DNA of 64,000 nt, taken from contig NZ_JAMBOD010000003.1 in the NCBI RefSeq assembly GCF_023715445.1, positions 310,001 to 374,000 of the forward strand, given 5' to 3'. This stretch comes from Fictibacillus nanhaiensis (GTDB taxonomy: Bacteria; Bacillota; Bacilli; Bacillales; Fictibacillaceae). Of the stretch, positions 27,363-35,239 are shown piece after piece (position 1 is the first letter of the stretch; every line of letters starts with the position of its first letter). The notes below the pieces were generated by a model. It was not told the DNA's origin. It was given only the letters and a program-made list of their open reading frames with translations, and did no database searches. Position numbers and translations under genes: made by a program.

Positions 27363-27911
27363 CTAAAACCAGTTCTCGTTAACCTCGTCAGCATCATCGG
27401 GCAGCTCCGTTGGAACCATTTCGGGTTCGGGCGGGCTATCGGGCTTGGTGTACGCTTTTCCTTTCGCTTTATCTTGCGACCATTTCTTTTGCAACGCTTC
27501 TTCTTCCGCATCTATTTTCGCCAACTTCGCCTTAACTTGGTCGGAAACATCCGGAAACTTTGCGTAGAACTCAGCCATCGTTGTAACTGGTGCCTTTACG
27601 ACATAGACGTTATTCTTACGGTCGCCCATCGGTGACTTACGAACCTCTATTAAATCCAGTACCTCGAGTATCTTAATTTGCTTGATTATCGAGCCACGAG
27701 TAAGATCGCTGTCCCTTGCGAGATCCCAATGCGTAGGAAATGCGTAACCGTAGTCTGGATTGTAGTAATCGAATAGTATTTCGTAGATTAATCGAGTATT
27801 TCCGTTGAACTTCGGATGCTTAGTGTAGATTCGCTTAAGACTGTTAAGCCCTGGCGAGTAGTATTCGTTGATTTCGATAGGATATTGCTTTTGAGTTTCG
27901 TTGGGTTTCAT
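27363..27911 (-). CDS. Winged-helix protein, replication-initiator-like
   Basis: 182 aa. N-terminal wHTH at about 20-95 (FNGNTRLIYEILFDYYNPDY, LARDSDLTRGSIIKQIKILE, then a wing with KNNVYVV), like the DNA-binding heads of phage replisome organisers and plasmid Rep proteins. The C-terminus is acidic and Pro-rich. Start ATG 27911 lies eight bases after GGAGG. Iteron-like repeats follow directly. Confidence 0.68.
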   Translation of the reverse strand: MKPNETQKQYPIEINEYYSPGLNSLKRIYTKHPKFNGNTRLIYEILFDYYNPDYGYAFPTHWDLARDSDLTRGSIIKQIKILEVLDLIEVRKSPMGDRKNNVYVVKAPVTTMAEFYAKFPDVSDQVKAKLAKIDAEEEALQKKWSQDKAKGKAYTKPDSPPEPEMVPTELPDDADEVNENWF

Positions 27912-27941
27912 TGTGTTTACCTCCATGTGATTTAGTGTTGT

Positions 27942-28130
27942 TTAGAGCTTGATACCTCGTGCGTCTGCGATTTCCGATAAGTCTGCGATAAAGTTACCGC
28001 AAACCTCGAATACAAACGCTGCCTTTCCTCGGTGCTTAGTTGACGGCTTGATTTCGACGATGCGGTAGCCCTTAGTTAGTAACTCGTTTGCAATCGCCAT
28101 GCTCAGGATTACTTTGTACGGGTTGTTCAT
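27942..28130 (-). CDS. DUF5659-like small protein, 62 aa
   Basis: MNNPYKVILSMAIANELLTK then GYRIVEIKPSTKHRGKAAFV and FEVCGNFIADL. The pattern of a helix, GYRI and a terminal FEV strand resembles DUF5659 proteins common in Bacillus phages. Start ATG 28130 follows AGGAGGTG; the longer frame is ignored. Confidence 0.65.
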   Translation of the reverse strand: MNNPYKVILSMAIANELLTKGYRIVEIKPSTKHRGKAAFVFEVCGNFIADLSEIADARGIKL

Positions 28131-28253
28131 AAGATTTTCACCTCCTAAAATCGTGTGATTTATTGCTAGAATTACTCCCCCTATAGTTACGACGAGAGGT
28201 TTCTTTGTAGGTATAGTTTTCAGCATTTCTGCAAAACTTTTTTTTCGAACGCC

Positions 28254-29145
28254 AAAAAGACCACCGGTTGACCCGGTAGCCTTTCTTTAAATCCGAACAT
28301 TAGGCGTTTTTTCATTAAGAACGTGTGTTCGCTAAAATCCGAACAATGTCCAGTTTTTCCTGTTATTTTTCGATGCTTTACGGTGGTATTTGGGTGTGCC
28401 ATTTTACGTCGACTCTACTCGGGCGAAATACGAATCAAATACCCTATCGGCACCCTTAGTATTCAAAACGGGGTACAATGCCGTAAACAGCGATTATTGT
28501 CGTCTAAAAACAGCTCAGAATCGATTTGCACGCTGCCCTCAAACCCACGTTCGTCGTTTAAGGCGTCTAGAAGCTCGAATTTGGGACGTTTAGGGTACGG
28601 TGGCGCCTTTGGTATTCAAAACGGGTTAGAATCGCAAATAGACGTCATTCTTTGCGTCTGACAGCCACCTGAGTCGTTTGTCGTCGCCAGGATTGACGAG
28701 AACACCCGTTCTAAGACGCGTTTTAAGGCGTCTAGAAGCCCCGTAGAGCGATTTTAGGGTGCGGAGTAATACTGTGAGCAGCAGAAACCCCGTAAGAAGG
28801 CGAATATGGACGTCTGCCAGCGTCTAGGGTTGCGAAGTTACAGCCCAGCCCCCGAGCCAACGGATCGACGGTACCAACGTTTAACCTCGATTCCACTCGG
28901 CTTGGGTGTTATCTTCGCTTAGTTTTGCTTATGCTTTAGGTTTTCGTGTATATTGGTTATACGAACTAAGCAAAGCGAAGTGAGTACGAAGTGACCGAAG
29001 GGAACGTAGTTGACTTTAATACTCGTTAACAACGTTGTATATAACTCACTTCGTTCGTACTCGTTTACTAACGTAAACTCGTAATTACTTAAATCTTTTA
29101 AAGAACTTAAGTACTTAAAGACCTTAATTCTTTTAAGTTCAAAAT
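28254..29145 (-). ncRNA. Candidate large structured RNA with three diverged modules
   Basis: About 0.9 kb without a credible ORF, preceded by a promoter-like TTGACA-N17-TAAGAT (29152-29180) and closed by a hairpin with a T-run (ACCGG/CCGGT, 28263-28277). Inside, three imperfect copies of a ~160-bp module can be aligned; landmarks are GGCGTCTAGAAGC at 28561 and 28727, CCGTTTTGAATAC (minus) near 28460 and 28613, and GACGTCTG-like segments near 28635 and 28810. The 5' part has nested inverted repeats (28977-29075). RNA function is inferred; a degenerate repeat is the alternative. Confidence 0.45.
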
Positions 29146-29151
29146 CTTTTA

Positions 29152-29180
29152 ATCTTAGCATACTTTAATTTGATTGTCAA
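29152..29180 (-). promoter_or_regulatory. Promoter-like sequence upstream of the candidate ncRNA
   Basis: Minus-strand consensus TTGACA, 17-bp spacer, TAAGAT. The first downstream ATG frame (29161) lies inside the promoter, so it cannot be the translated start. Confidence 0.55.
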
Positions 29181-29309
29181 TAGAATTTCTGAAAATATAT
29201 TTAAAAATATTTTTCTAAAATACTTACCTTTAGCCATAATTTAACCCGAAAATAGGCAGAATCCGGGCTAAAAAAAACTAAAAACCTTAACTTCGCCCGC
29301 TGCGCGGGC

Positions 29310-29403
29310 CTATTTTAGCATTTATTATAAATTTCGCCTCGCAACACCCTCCCACCTACAAAAGAGGGTTGAGAAGTGAGATTTATGATAAATTGCTAAA
29401 ATG
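29310..29403. repeat. Long imperfect inverted repeat
   Basis: Arms 29310-29351 and 29364-29403 pair imperfectly over about 40 bp (outer CTATTTTAGCA / TGCTAAAATG, inner ACCCTC / GAGGGT) around a 12-nt loop. A GC hairpin GCCCG..CGGGC (29295-29309) stands just outside. No T-run follows, so it is not an ordinary terminator. It could be a single-strand origin, a recombination site or an RNA. Confidence 0.7.
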
Positions 29404-29811
29404 CTTCAGTCGGGACATTTGCGACGGTTTTGGTTTGGAGCAAATGCACCATCTACTCTTGAACCCACATCGATAAATCACGACTTTTTACACTGATCCG
29501 TGTCTCCGGACAACCATCGGTGCATATATTCTTTAATTTTTTCGTTCGACTGTCGTTCTAGAATCGATTCAGCCCCGCACTAGGCGATTACAGGCATCGT
29601 TCAGTTCCGAGGCGATAGCTGAGGGCGAGCCATAAGCGAGCAACCACCATAAGCTAAACCCGAACGATATTCCGATACTACCGAACAAATATTCGTTTAT
29701 AACTGGAAAATGCCGTAATTCATCCGTTAGATGTTCAATTAAAAACACGAACTTTAACGTTTATTACGGCATAATCGTTCGGTTATACGTATCACTCGGG
29801 GCTGACCTGTG
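29404..29811. other. Non-coding stretch with a split palindrome
   Basis: No gene with an SD was seen in these 408 bp. The only structure found is ATGCCGTAAT near 29709 and its perfect complement ATTACGGCAT near 29762, some 45 bp apart. Confidence 0.5.
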
Positions 29812-29985
29812 CTACTCGCCGAGCATTTCCGTTACAACCTCGTCGTCCCACTCATACTGAGCGCAAACTTCCGCGACTGCTAACGGTAGTCCTTTCGCCA
29901 AAAAGAACTCACGTAGCTTTGCGGTATCTTCGTTGAACTTGTGGTCAATCGTTCGACCGTCTGATCCAATCCAAACTAACGTCAT
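29812..29985 (-). CDS. Small element protein, 57 aa
   Basis: MTLVWIGSDGRTIDHKFNED then LREFFLAKGLPLAVAEV. Start ATG 29985 follows GGGAGGTG, so the longer 81-codon frame is rejected. Acidic; unknown function. Confidence 0.6.
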   Translation of the reverse strand: MTLVWIGSDGRTIDHKFNEDTAKLREFFLAKGLPLAVAEVCAQYEWDDEVVTEMLGE

Positions 29986-30045
29986 ACAACGCACCTCCCG
30001 TCTGTTAAAATTACCCTGCGCCAACTGATTCGAATGTATCACGTT

Positions 30046-30086
30046 AACCCCCGACACTGCTCCCGAGTCGATGGTAATAAACGTTG
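30046..30086. repeat. Internal attachment-site-like sequence
   Basis: AACCCCCGAC (30046-30055), the inner end of the att core, then 17 bp, then GGTAATAAACGTTG (30073-30086), an exact copy of 19351-19364. At attL the same two blocks are 15 bp apart. It lies just upstream of mrr and suggests a relic junction. Confidence 0.6.
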
Positions 30087-30236
30087 TCCTGGTGAGAGCT
30101 TAACAGGTTTTATAACAGTTTCTTTACAAAAAACTTCCTATTTCTAGGGAAAATATTTGGATATTAATGTTAATATATAAATAAAACTCAATTTAATAAA
30201 CGAATTTATTATCATACAAACGATGGGGGATAGTTT

Positions 30237-31388
30237 GTGAATAACAATAAGCTTTATACTAAAACCAAAATGTCCGAGTTGGTTGGATGGTCAGAAACAA
30301 ACGGAAGAAGATGGGTTAAACACTTTAAAGATTATATACCAACGGTTCCTAGTAAAAATAAAACTATGTATACCACTGAGTCGTTAAGAATAATGAAATT
30401 CTTTAAGAAGATGAACGAAGCCGGATTTACTATTGCAGACATTATGCAAATACTTAATAAAGAAGGAATCCCAACAACCGAGAAAGAAGAACAGAGTTTA
30501 ATTAAAAGACATAAATCAGAACAAGCGCATAGAGAATTTGATAAACAAATTAAAGATACGATTCCATCCACCGGAGAAATGATGATACCGTACTTAGAAA
30601 TGATAAAAGATGGGAGAGCATACCCAGCAAGTGAAATTACTGAAAAGTTAGTGGAGTTCTTTAAATTAAGTGAAGAACAGCGATTAATGAAATACGAAAA
30701 TAACCCTGATATAATACTACTTTCTAGAATAAGAAGTGTAAGATATAGCTTAAAAAAAGAGAACTACATTGAAGAAGTTAATAAACTAACATATCAAATA
30801 ACAGCAGATGGTTTAGACCTTCTTAATGAAAGTAGAAGCGAAATAATAGAAGAAATTGAAGAATTAGAAAAGGTTGTTGATCCACTAACTGTAGTTAAAG
30901 AAAAGATAGACGATTTAAATAATGAACTAGCAGATAACTTGTTAAAACAATTGAGAAATGTTCATTGGATTAAATTTGAAGAGATTGTGGTTGAGCTTTT
31001 GACTGTAATGGGATATGGAGACGGGAAAGTTACTCAACGAACTAATGACGAAGGACTAGACGGAGTAATTAAAGAAGATAAACTAGGCTTAGATAATATT
31101 TATGTTCAAGCTAAAAGATATGCTGCAAACAATTCTGTTGGTCGAGAAGTTGTACAAAGTTTTTCGGGGGCGTTAGACGGTAAGGGAGCAAGAAAGGGTG
31201 TTTTTATCACCACATCCTATTTTACGGACGGCGCCAGGAAATATGCTGAACGATTAGAGGCAAAAAAGATAATTTTAATTGATGGAATCGAACTATCAAA
31301 GTTAATGATAGCACATAATGTAGGTGTAGATATCAATCAAACCTTTGTCGTTAAGGCAATAGATTATGATTACTTTAAAGACGAGTAA
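30237..31388 (+). CDS. Mrr-type restriction endonuclease with MerR-like N-terminal domain
   Basis: 383 aa, three parts: a MerR-like helix-turn-helix (1-75, KMSELVGWSETNGRRWVKHF), an Mrr-N-like winged helix (about 110-195, RAYPASEITEKLVEFF), and an Mrr catalytic domain (about 240-383) with D275 (GLDGVI) and Q291-A-K293 (YVQAKRY). Such enzymes cleave modified or foreign DNA. GTG start behind GGGGGA. AT-richer than neighbours and on the opposite strand to the rest of the element. No methyltransferase is nearby, which fits a type IV-like enzyme. Confidence 0.82.
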   Translation: MNNNKLYTKTKMSELVGWSETNGRRWVKHFKDYIPTVPSKNKTMYTTESLRIMKFFKKMNEAGFTIADIMQILNKEGIPTTEKEEQSLIKRHKSEQAHREFDKQIKDTIPSTGEMMIPYLEMIKDGRAYPASEITEKLVEFFKLSEEQRLMKYENNPDIILLSRIRSVRYSLKKENYIEEVNKLTYQITADGLDLLNESRSEIIEEIEELEKVVDPLTVVKEKIDDLNNELADNLLKQLRNVHWIKFEEIVVELLTVMGYGDGKVTQRTNDEGLDGVIKEDKLGLDNIYVQAKRYAANNSVGREVVQSFSGALDGKGARKGVFITTSYFTDGARKYAERLEAKKIILIDGIELSKLMIAHNVGVDINQTFVVKAIDYDYFKDE

Positions 31389-32080
31389 CCGGGGGGCTAC
31401 GGATAACGATTCTTCTCGCATGGATTTCGTGATGCTACGATACCTTTGAACCCCCGACTCTAACCATATTTAGGTAACCGTGGGGAGTGGGGCTACAATA
31501 CACGTTCATATTCGCATGAATCAACGTTATTACGCACGGTGAAGTCCGTTGGTATCCCGTTAATATGCACGGTGCCCCCGACTGCCGATTAACCACCTTT
31601 TTCCGTTCTATCAGAGGCAAGCTTTAGCCCCCTTAACTTTTAAAATTTTGGCGAAACTTTTACCCACCCGGCAGCCACGTACGGAAGCACCTACCCCCGG
31701 GGGGGTTAACGTATTCTGACGCATCATTACGCATTGCATACGCTATTCATCCGTATACAGCTACGCATATACATCGATTGACCACCGTTGATATGCCGCC
31801 AACCCTTTCCTGGACTACGTTCACACCGATTTACGAACATACGTTCGCTTCCGTTAACAAGTGTTATGTAAACTGGGTCTATCGTATAAACGTTGATATG
31901 ACGGGGTTTACGATTGTTGCCGAATAGATGCCGTTTACCCACCGATAATATACATTGATATACTGCATAGAATCGTGCATAAACGAGTGGGTATTTTCGC
32001 AGGGATCCATCGTTTGGTAAGCGGTAAACAACGTGGTATGCCGTTAGTTATGCTCAGACCCCCGATATTTTCCGACCCTC
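31387..32080. repeat. Field of diverged non-coding repeats behind mrr
   Basis: Two units align well: 31387 onward and 31477 onward, both running GTAACCG-G4/5..GGCTAC..CGCATG..CCCCCGAC. Further downstream the motif CGTTGATATGCCG recurs in variants near 31785, 31888 and 32032. G-run and C-run of each unit could close a stem. Frames in this 0.87-kb stretch (31389-32262) lack SDs and read like repeat translations. CCCCCGA also ends the att core. Confidence 0.5.
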
Positions 32081-32262
32081 TCGCCTGCTGAATGCCATTG
32101 CCGATGATATTACGGTGTCCATACGTAGGTAATTTCACCATTGTGTAACGTTGTGCATTATGTTATTTCCCGTTTATTTCCCGTATACTCACCATATTTC
32201 CGAGTTACTTCTATACGAATTTATAACCTTTAATTCTGAGTGGTATTATCGGTATTTAAACG

Positions 32263-32961
32263 TTACACAAACGATGCTGACTGCATATTAACGTCGTGTA
32301 GTCGGTCTAGCATTCGGTCCAGGACGCCGTTAAAATAGCCGACTTTGTTGCGTATGTTATTCGCCTTAAACGTTACCATTACCGCCCTAATACCGATGTA
32401 CAGTAGCTCCGATTCATCGTAGATCCCTCGAATGTATTTTATGTGTGCCAACCAAACCCCGTAGATTTTATTGCGTAGTTTCTTGTTGTCGATTATTTGT
32501 TTGAATCTAACGTATGGACTCGTAGACAACGGTTCATCAGACGTATTATGTAATAACTCTTTATTGCTTAAAAGAATCGAGTTTAATGGTGTGACACTTT
32601 CGGCGGTGGCTTGTGTGACACAACGTTCTATAAACGGCATTACAACGATTGCATTACTCGTCTGCTGCCCGTCACTCTTACGACGTAACTCGTACTGTTT
32701 AATGATGCCGAGTGCCTCAAGTCGATTACATACTCGAATTACAGTACGTCGTGACTTACCTATCGCCTTACCGATGTTATTCTTCGTTAGGAAACTTACA
32801 CCGGGGTACTTACAACTGTAACGACTTAACACGTCCAGTACTGCGAGTTCAGTAGACGATAGTTCGTGAGATTCCCGATGCTTCCGAATAGCTTCGTTTA
32901 ATTGTTCGACTGAGTCAAACCGTGTTAATCGTTTATATGTATCTTCGCATGATAAAAACAT
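32263..32961 (-). CDS. Phage-type helix-turn-helix protein
   Basis: 232 aa, starting MFLSCEDTYKRLTRFDSVEQ, with a winged HTH at about 40-110 (SSTELAVLDVLSRYSCKYPG; NNIGKAIGKSRRTVIRVCNR). The pattern is frequent in Bacillus phages and plasmids. ATG 32961 sits eight bases behind GGAGG; the longer frame is not used. Role unknown, perhaps replication or regulation. Confidence 0.7.
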   Translation of the reverse strand: MFLSCEDTYKRLTRFDSVEQLNEAIRKHRESHELSSTELAVLDVLSRYSCKYPGVSFLTKNNIGKAIGKSRRTVIRVCNRLEALGIIKQYELRRKSDGQQTSNAIVVMPFIERCVTQATAESVTPLNSILLSNKELLHNTSDEPLSTSPYVRFKQIIDNKKLRNKIYGVWLAHIKYIRGIYDESELLYIGIRAVMVTFKANNIRNKVGYFNGVLDRMLDRLHDVNMQSASFV

Positions 32962-33136
32962 TGCATTGCCCTCCGTATTAGAGGACGTAACCACTAAGAT
33001 TAGAACGTTTGTTCGGTTCAATAAACGTAGCTGCCGAATTTGACTAACACACATTTTTTGCGATATACTTTACTTTGCGGAGTAGGTCGTATATCACGGT
33101 GGTTTTGCCCCTGTGGTTGCGTCCTATTTTTTTTGT

Positions 33137-34111
33137 TTATAAATAACTGCGTAAATTCTCTGCGACTTCTTCTTTGTCTAAGTGCAGGTAACGAGTGGTC
33201 ACGGCTAAATCGCTATGCCCGAGTGCTTTCGATATCAATGCAATGTTCGCACCTTTACCGAGTAGATTCTTCGCAAACCCTCGCCTAAGTGCATGAGGAT
33301 TGATGTTCTTTAGTCCGTATTCTTTTGCGTATCTCCCGAGTCTCTTAGTGATGTTGTTACCCGTCTGACTCGTGACTACCGGAGTCCCATTCTTTGTAAT
33401 AAACAGTAAATCGTTGTTCGTTCGATTAGCCTGGCGTACTAAATCGTTTTGTTCGATTAGAACCGTGAGTAACGTCATAAGTGTATTGTCGAACGGTACA
33501 TACAACGATTGATGATTCTTAATGATACCGCCGTCCATCTTTAACATTTGTGCATCTAAGTCGATGTGTTTCGATTGTAATTTCGAAAGTGTTCCGACAC
33601 GGATCCCTGTTTGATACATAAGTAAAACGGCAGTAGCATCACGTAACTCTACAAACTTACTTAAGTCGAGTAATGACAGTAGGATTCGAATGTCTCGGTC
33701 TGTAGCGCCCTCTTTAACTGGGTTGTCGACCTTGATGCGGATGCCTCGCCAATAGTTAGACGTAACCCAACCGTTATCTAAACAACGGCTTAGAAACGCC
33801 TTGAGACACTTTAGTCGGGTGAGTTTCGTCTGATTGCTGACGTTCATTGACGATAGCCATTCGTAAATATGATCGCTAGTAACGTCTTCAAGTGCTTGAA
33901 CACCGGTTACCTTTGCGAAGTGGCTGACGTGAAGTTCGTAGTCGTCCATCGTACGTTCACGAAGTCCGGCTGCTCGCATTTGACGAAGTACTGAGGTTAA
34001 CGCTTTGTGAATTGTGAGTTTGTGGGTCTGACGTGGGGGCTGTGGTTGTTGTACGTTGAATACACCGCTTAAATCGGCTTGAACGTGTAATGCGGGTTTA
34101 CGTTTAGTCAC
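33137..34111 (-). CDS. Tyrosine recombinase / integrase
   Basis: 324 aa: a SAM-like core-binding domain (about 30-130) and a catalytic domain with the Arg of TGIRVGTLSKL, HALRRGFAKNLL, GHSD and the nucleophile Tyr of TRYLHL. GTG start behind GGAGG. It lies 96 bp from the tRNA-side att core and surely catalyses integration at tRNA-Val; no excisionase is obvious. Confidence 0.92.
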   Translation of the reverse strand: MTKRKPALHVQADLSGVFNVQQPQPPRQTHKLTIHKALTSVLRQMRAAGLRERTMDDYELHVSHFAKVTGVQALEDVTSDHIYEWLSSMNVSNQTKLTRLKCLKAFLSRCLDNGWVTSNYWRGIRIKVDNPVKEGATDRDIRILLSLLDLSKFVELRDATAVLLMYQTGIRVGTLSKLQSKHIDLDAQMLKMDGGIIKNHQSLYVPFDNTLMTLLTVLIEQNDLVRQANRTNNDLLFITKNGTPVVTSQTGNNITKRLGRYAKEYGLKNINPHALRRGFAKNLLGKGANIALISKALGHSDLAVTTRYLHLDKEEVAENLRSYL

Positions 34112-34144
34112 GAAAAAACGCCTCCTAATTCGCTAGTTGACCGA

Positions 34145-34193
34145 TTCAATGACCGTATCAATCCAACGTATTAAAAGGCGTTATACCAACGTT
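34145..34193. promoter_or_regulatory. Putative integrase arm sites, tRNA end
   Basis: Inverted counterparts of 19358-19394: TTCAATGACCGTATCAA (34145-34161) and ACCAACGTT (34185-34193). Confidence 0.55.
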
Positions 34194-34206
34194 TTATAAT
34201 CGTATG

Positions 34207-34240
34207 TATGGTGACCCGAGAGGGGTTCGAACCCCCGACC
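34207..34240. repeat. Attachment-site copy, tRNA end (attR)
   Basis: 34-bp exact repeat of 19303-19336, forming the 3' end of the intact tRNA-Val gene; this copy was probably supplied by the element. Confidence 0.93.
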
Positions 34241-34284
34241 TCCACCCTGTCAAGGTGGCGCTCTCCCAGCTGAGCTATCGGATC
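34209..34284 (-). tRNA. tRNA-Val(GAC)
   Basis: 76 nt with encoded CCA. Acceptor GATCCGA pairs with TCGGGTC; D-arm TAGCTCAGCTGGGAGAGC; anticodon stem CCACC/GGTGG with loop TTGACAG, anticodon GAC; T-arm with GGTTCGAA. The 3' part overlaps the att core, and its own terminator now lies beyond the element at 19252-19288. Confidence 0.95.
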
Positions 34285-34396
34285 TCTATTTTTTCGGAAC
34301 AATTTAAAATATACGATACAGCATGGGCTCTGTCAATAAAAATTTCATGCTCTAAAAGCAGTCCCAAAACCATTTATTATGCCTTATTGACTTTTA

Positions 34397-34496
34397 TAAG
34401 TCTTCAAAAAAATTTATAAGTCTTTAAAAAAATTTATAAGTCTTCAGATTTTTTTTTAAGTCTTCAAATTTTTTTATAAGTCCTCAGCATTAGATC
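34397..34496. repeat. Tandem 20-bp repeat array (five units)
   Basis: Units begin TAAGTCTTC (or variants) at 34397, 34417, 34437, 34457 and 34477, exactly 20 bp apart, separated by A- or T-runs. Fills the intergenic space between tRNA-Val and the YutG-like gene. Confidence 0.85.
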
Positions 34497-34510
34497 CAAT
34501 TCCCCCCACA

Positions 34511-34533
34511 AAAAAAACTCCGCCAACGCGGAG
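34511..34533 (-). terminator. Terminator of the YutG-like gene
   Basis: Stem CTCCGC / GCGGAG with a CAAC-side tetraloop and T7 on the minus strand. Confidence 0.85.
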
Positions 34534-34543
34534 GGCTTATCTA

Positions 34544-35101
34544 CTACCCGATCTTTTCTTCATTTTCATGCTGCGCGATTTCTTCTGCTGTCAGACGCTC
34601 TTGTTTATCGCGAAGTCTGTGTGCGAGACGGCTTGAGGCGTTTGCTGCAATACTTGCAACCAGGTCATCCAAAAAGGTATGGACTTTGCCGTTAGCTATT
34701 TTTGTATCAAGCTTCTGGATGATGCCCATCTTAAACTTATCCAGATGTCCGAACGTCGTAACGGCAATGCTCCCATATCCGAATACAGCTCCAAGTGCAA
34801 TGGTCTCATCTACCCCAAATAAGCCTTCATCCTGTTCTACGATACTCTGCAAAGGTTCGGAAAGCTTTTTTTGTTCAGCTAATATATCCAGTTCAACACC
34901 TACTAAAATAGCATGTTGTATTTCACGCTTCATTAAAACCGCATCAACACTTTCCATGCATTCTTCCTTTGTTAGTCCAGGTGAAAACGGAATTTGCATT
35001 TCATAAACGATTTCTGCGATCTCAGGTATGGTGACGCCTCTTTCATTCAGCAGTCTTCTCGCTGCTGCTTCTACTTCCCGACTGTGCACTCTATTTTTCA
35101 A
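34544..35101 (-). CDS. Phosphatidylglycerophosphatase A-like protein (YutG/YpjQ family)
   Basis: 185 aa with a PgpA-type domain (LNERGVTIPEIAEIVYEM; VDETIALGAVFGYGSIAVTT; FLDDLVASIAANASSRLAHR). The family dephosphorylates phosphatidylglycerophosphate or is of unknown role in Bacillus. TTG start behind GAGGTG. Confidence 0.8.
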   Translation of the reverse strand: MKNRVHSREVEAAARRLLNERGVTIPEIAEIVYEMQIPFSPGLTKEECMESVDAVLMKREIQHAILVGVELDILAEQKKLSEPLQSIVEQDEGLFGVDETIALGAVFGYGSIAVTTFGHLDKFKMGIIQKLDTKIANGKVHTFLDDLVASIAANASSRLAHRLRDKQERLTAEEIAQHENEEKIG

Positions 35102-35239
35102 CAGACTTCACCTCATCTTAATGTTCACTATGAATCGTTCATCTAATTGATTCTTTCATTATATCATTTTATGATACAATGATACGAGTCGAATGAAAAC
35201 GCTTTTACTTTTTATGATGACAGCAAAGGAGGTCGGCTT

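Larger units (their letters stand above)
19303..34240. mobile_element. 14.9-kb integrative element in tRNA-Val(GAC) carrying two defence-like modules
   Basis: Bounded by a 34-bp direct repeat of the tRNA 3' end (19303-19336 and 34207-34240). A tyrosine recombinase gene lies 96 bp inside the tRNA-side end. Gene density, overlapping starts and base composition differ from the flanking chromosome. Contents: an ABC-three-component-like module, a small-gene operon with HNH, XRE and zinc-ribbon proteins, a replication-initiator-like winged-helix protein with iteron-like repeats, Mrr, and unusual non-coding DNA. No capsid, relaxase or type IV secretion gene was found, so it may be a satellite, an integrated plasmid, or a reduced element. 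Confidence 0.9.

Noticed and set aside
28323-28661. 112-codon plus frame across the module repeats
   Set aside because: No SD; the apparent protein repeat (IQNG) merely mirrors the DNA repeat spaced 153 bp.
28919-29161. 80-codon minus frame beginning MLRLKDFELKRIKVFKYLSS
   Set aside because: No SD, its ATG lies inside the promoter-like TTGACA-N17-TAAGAT, and the DNA is rich in inverted repeats.
31435-32141. Three minus frames of 61-71 codons behind mrr
   Set aside because: No SDs, unusual composition, and they follow the diverged DNA repeats.
19303-34240. Complete prophage or ICE
   Set aside because: No terminase, portal, capsid, tail, lysis, relaxase or FtsK/VirB4-type gene was seen.
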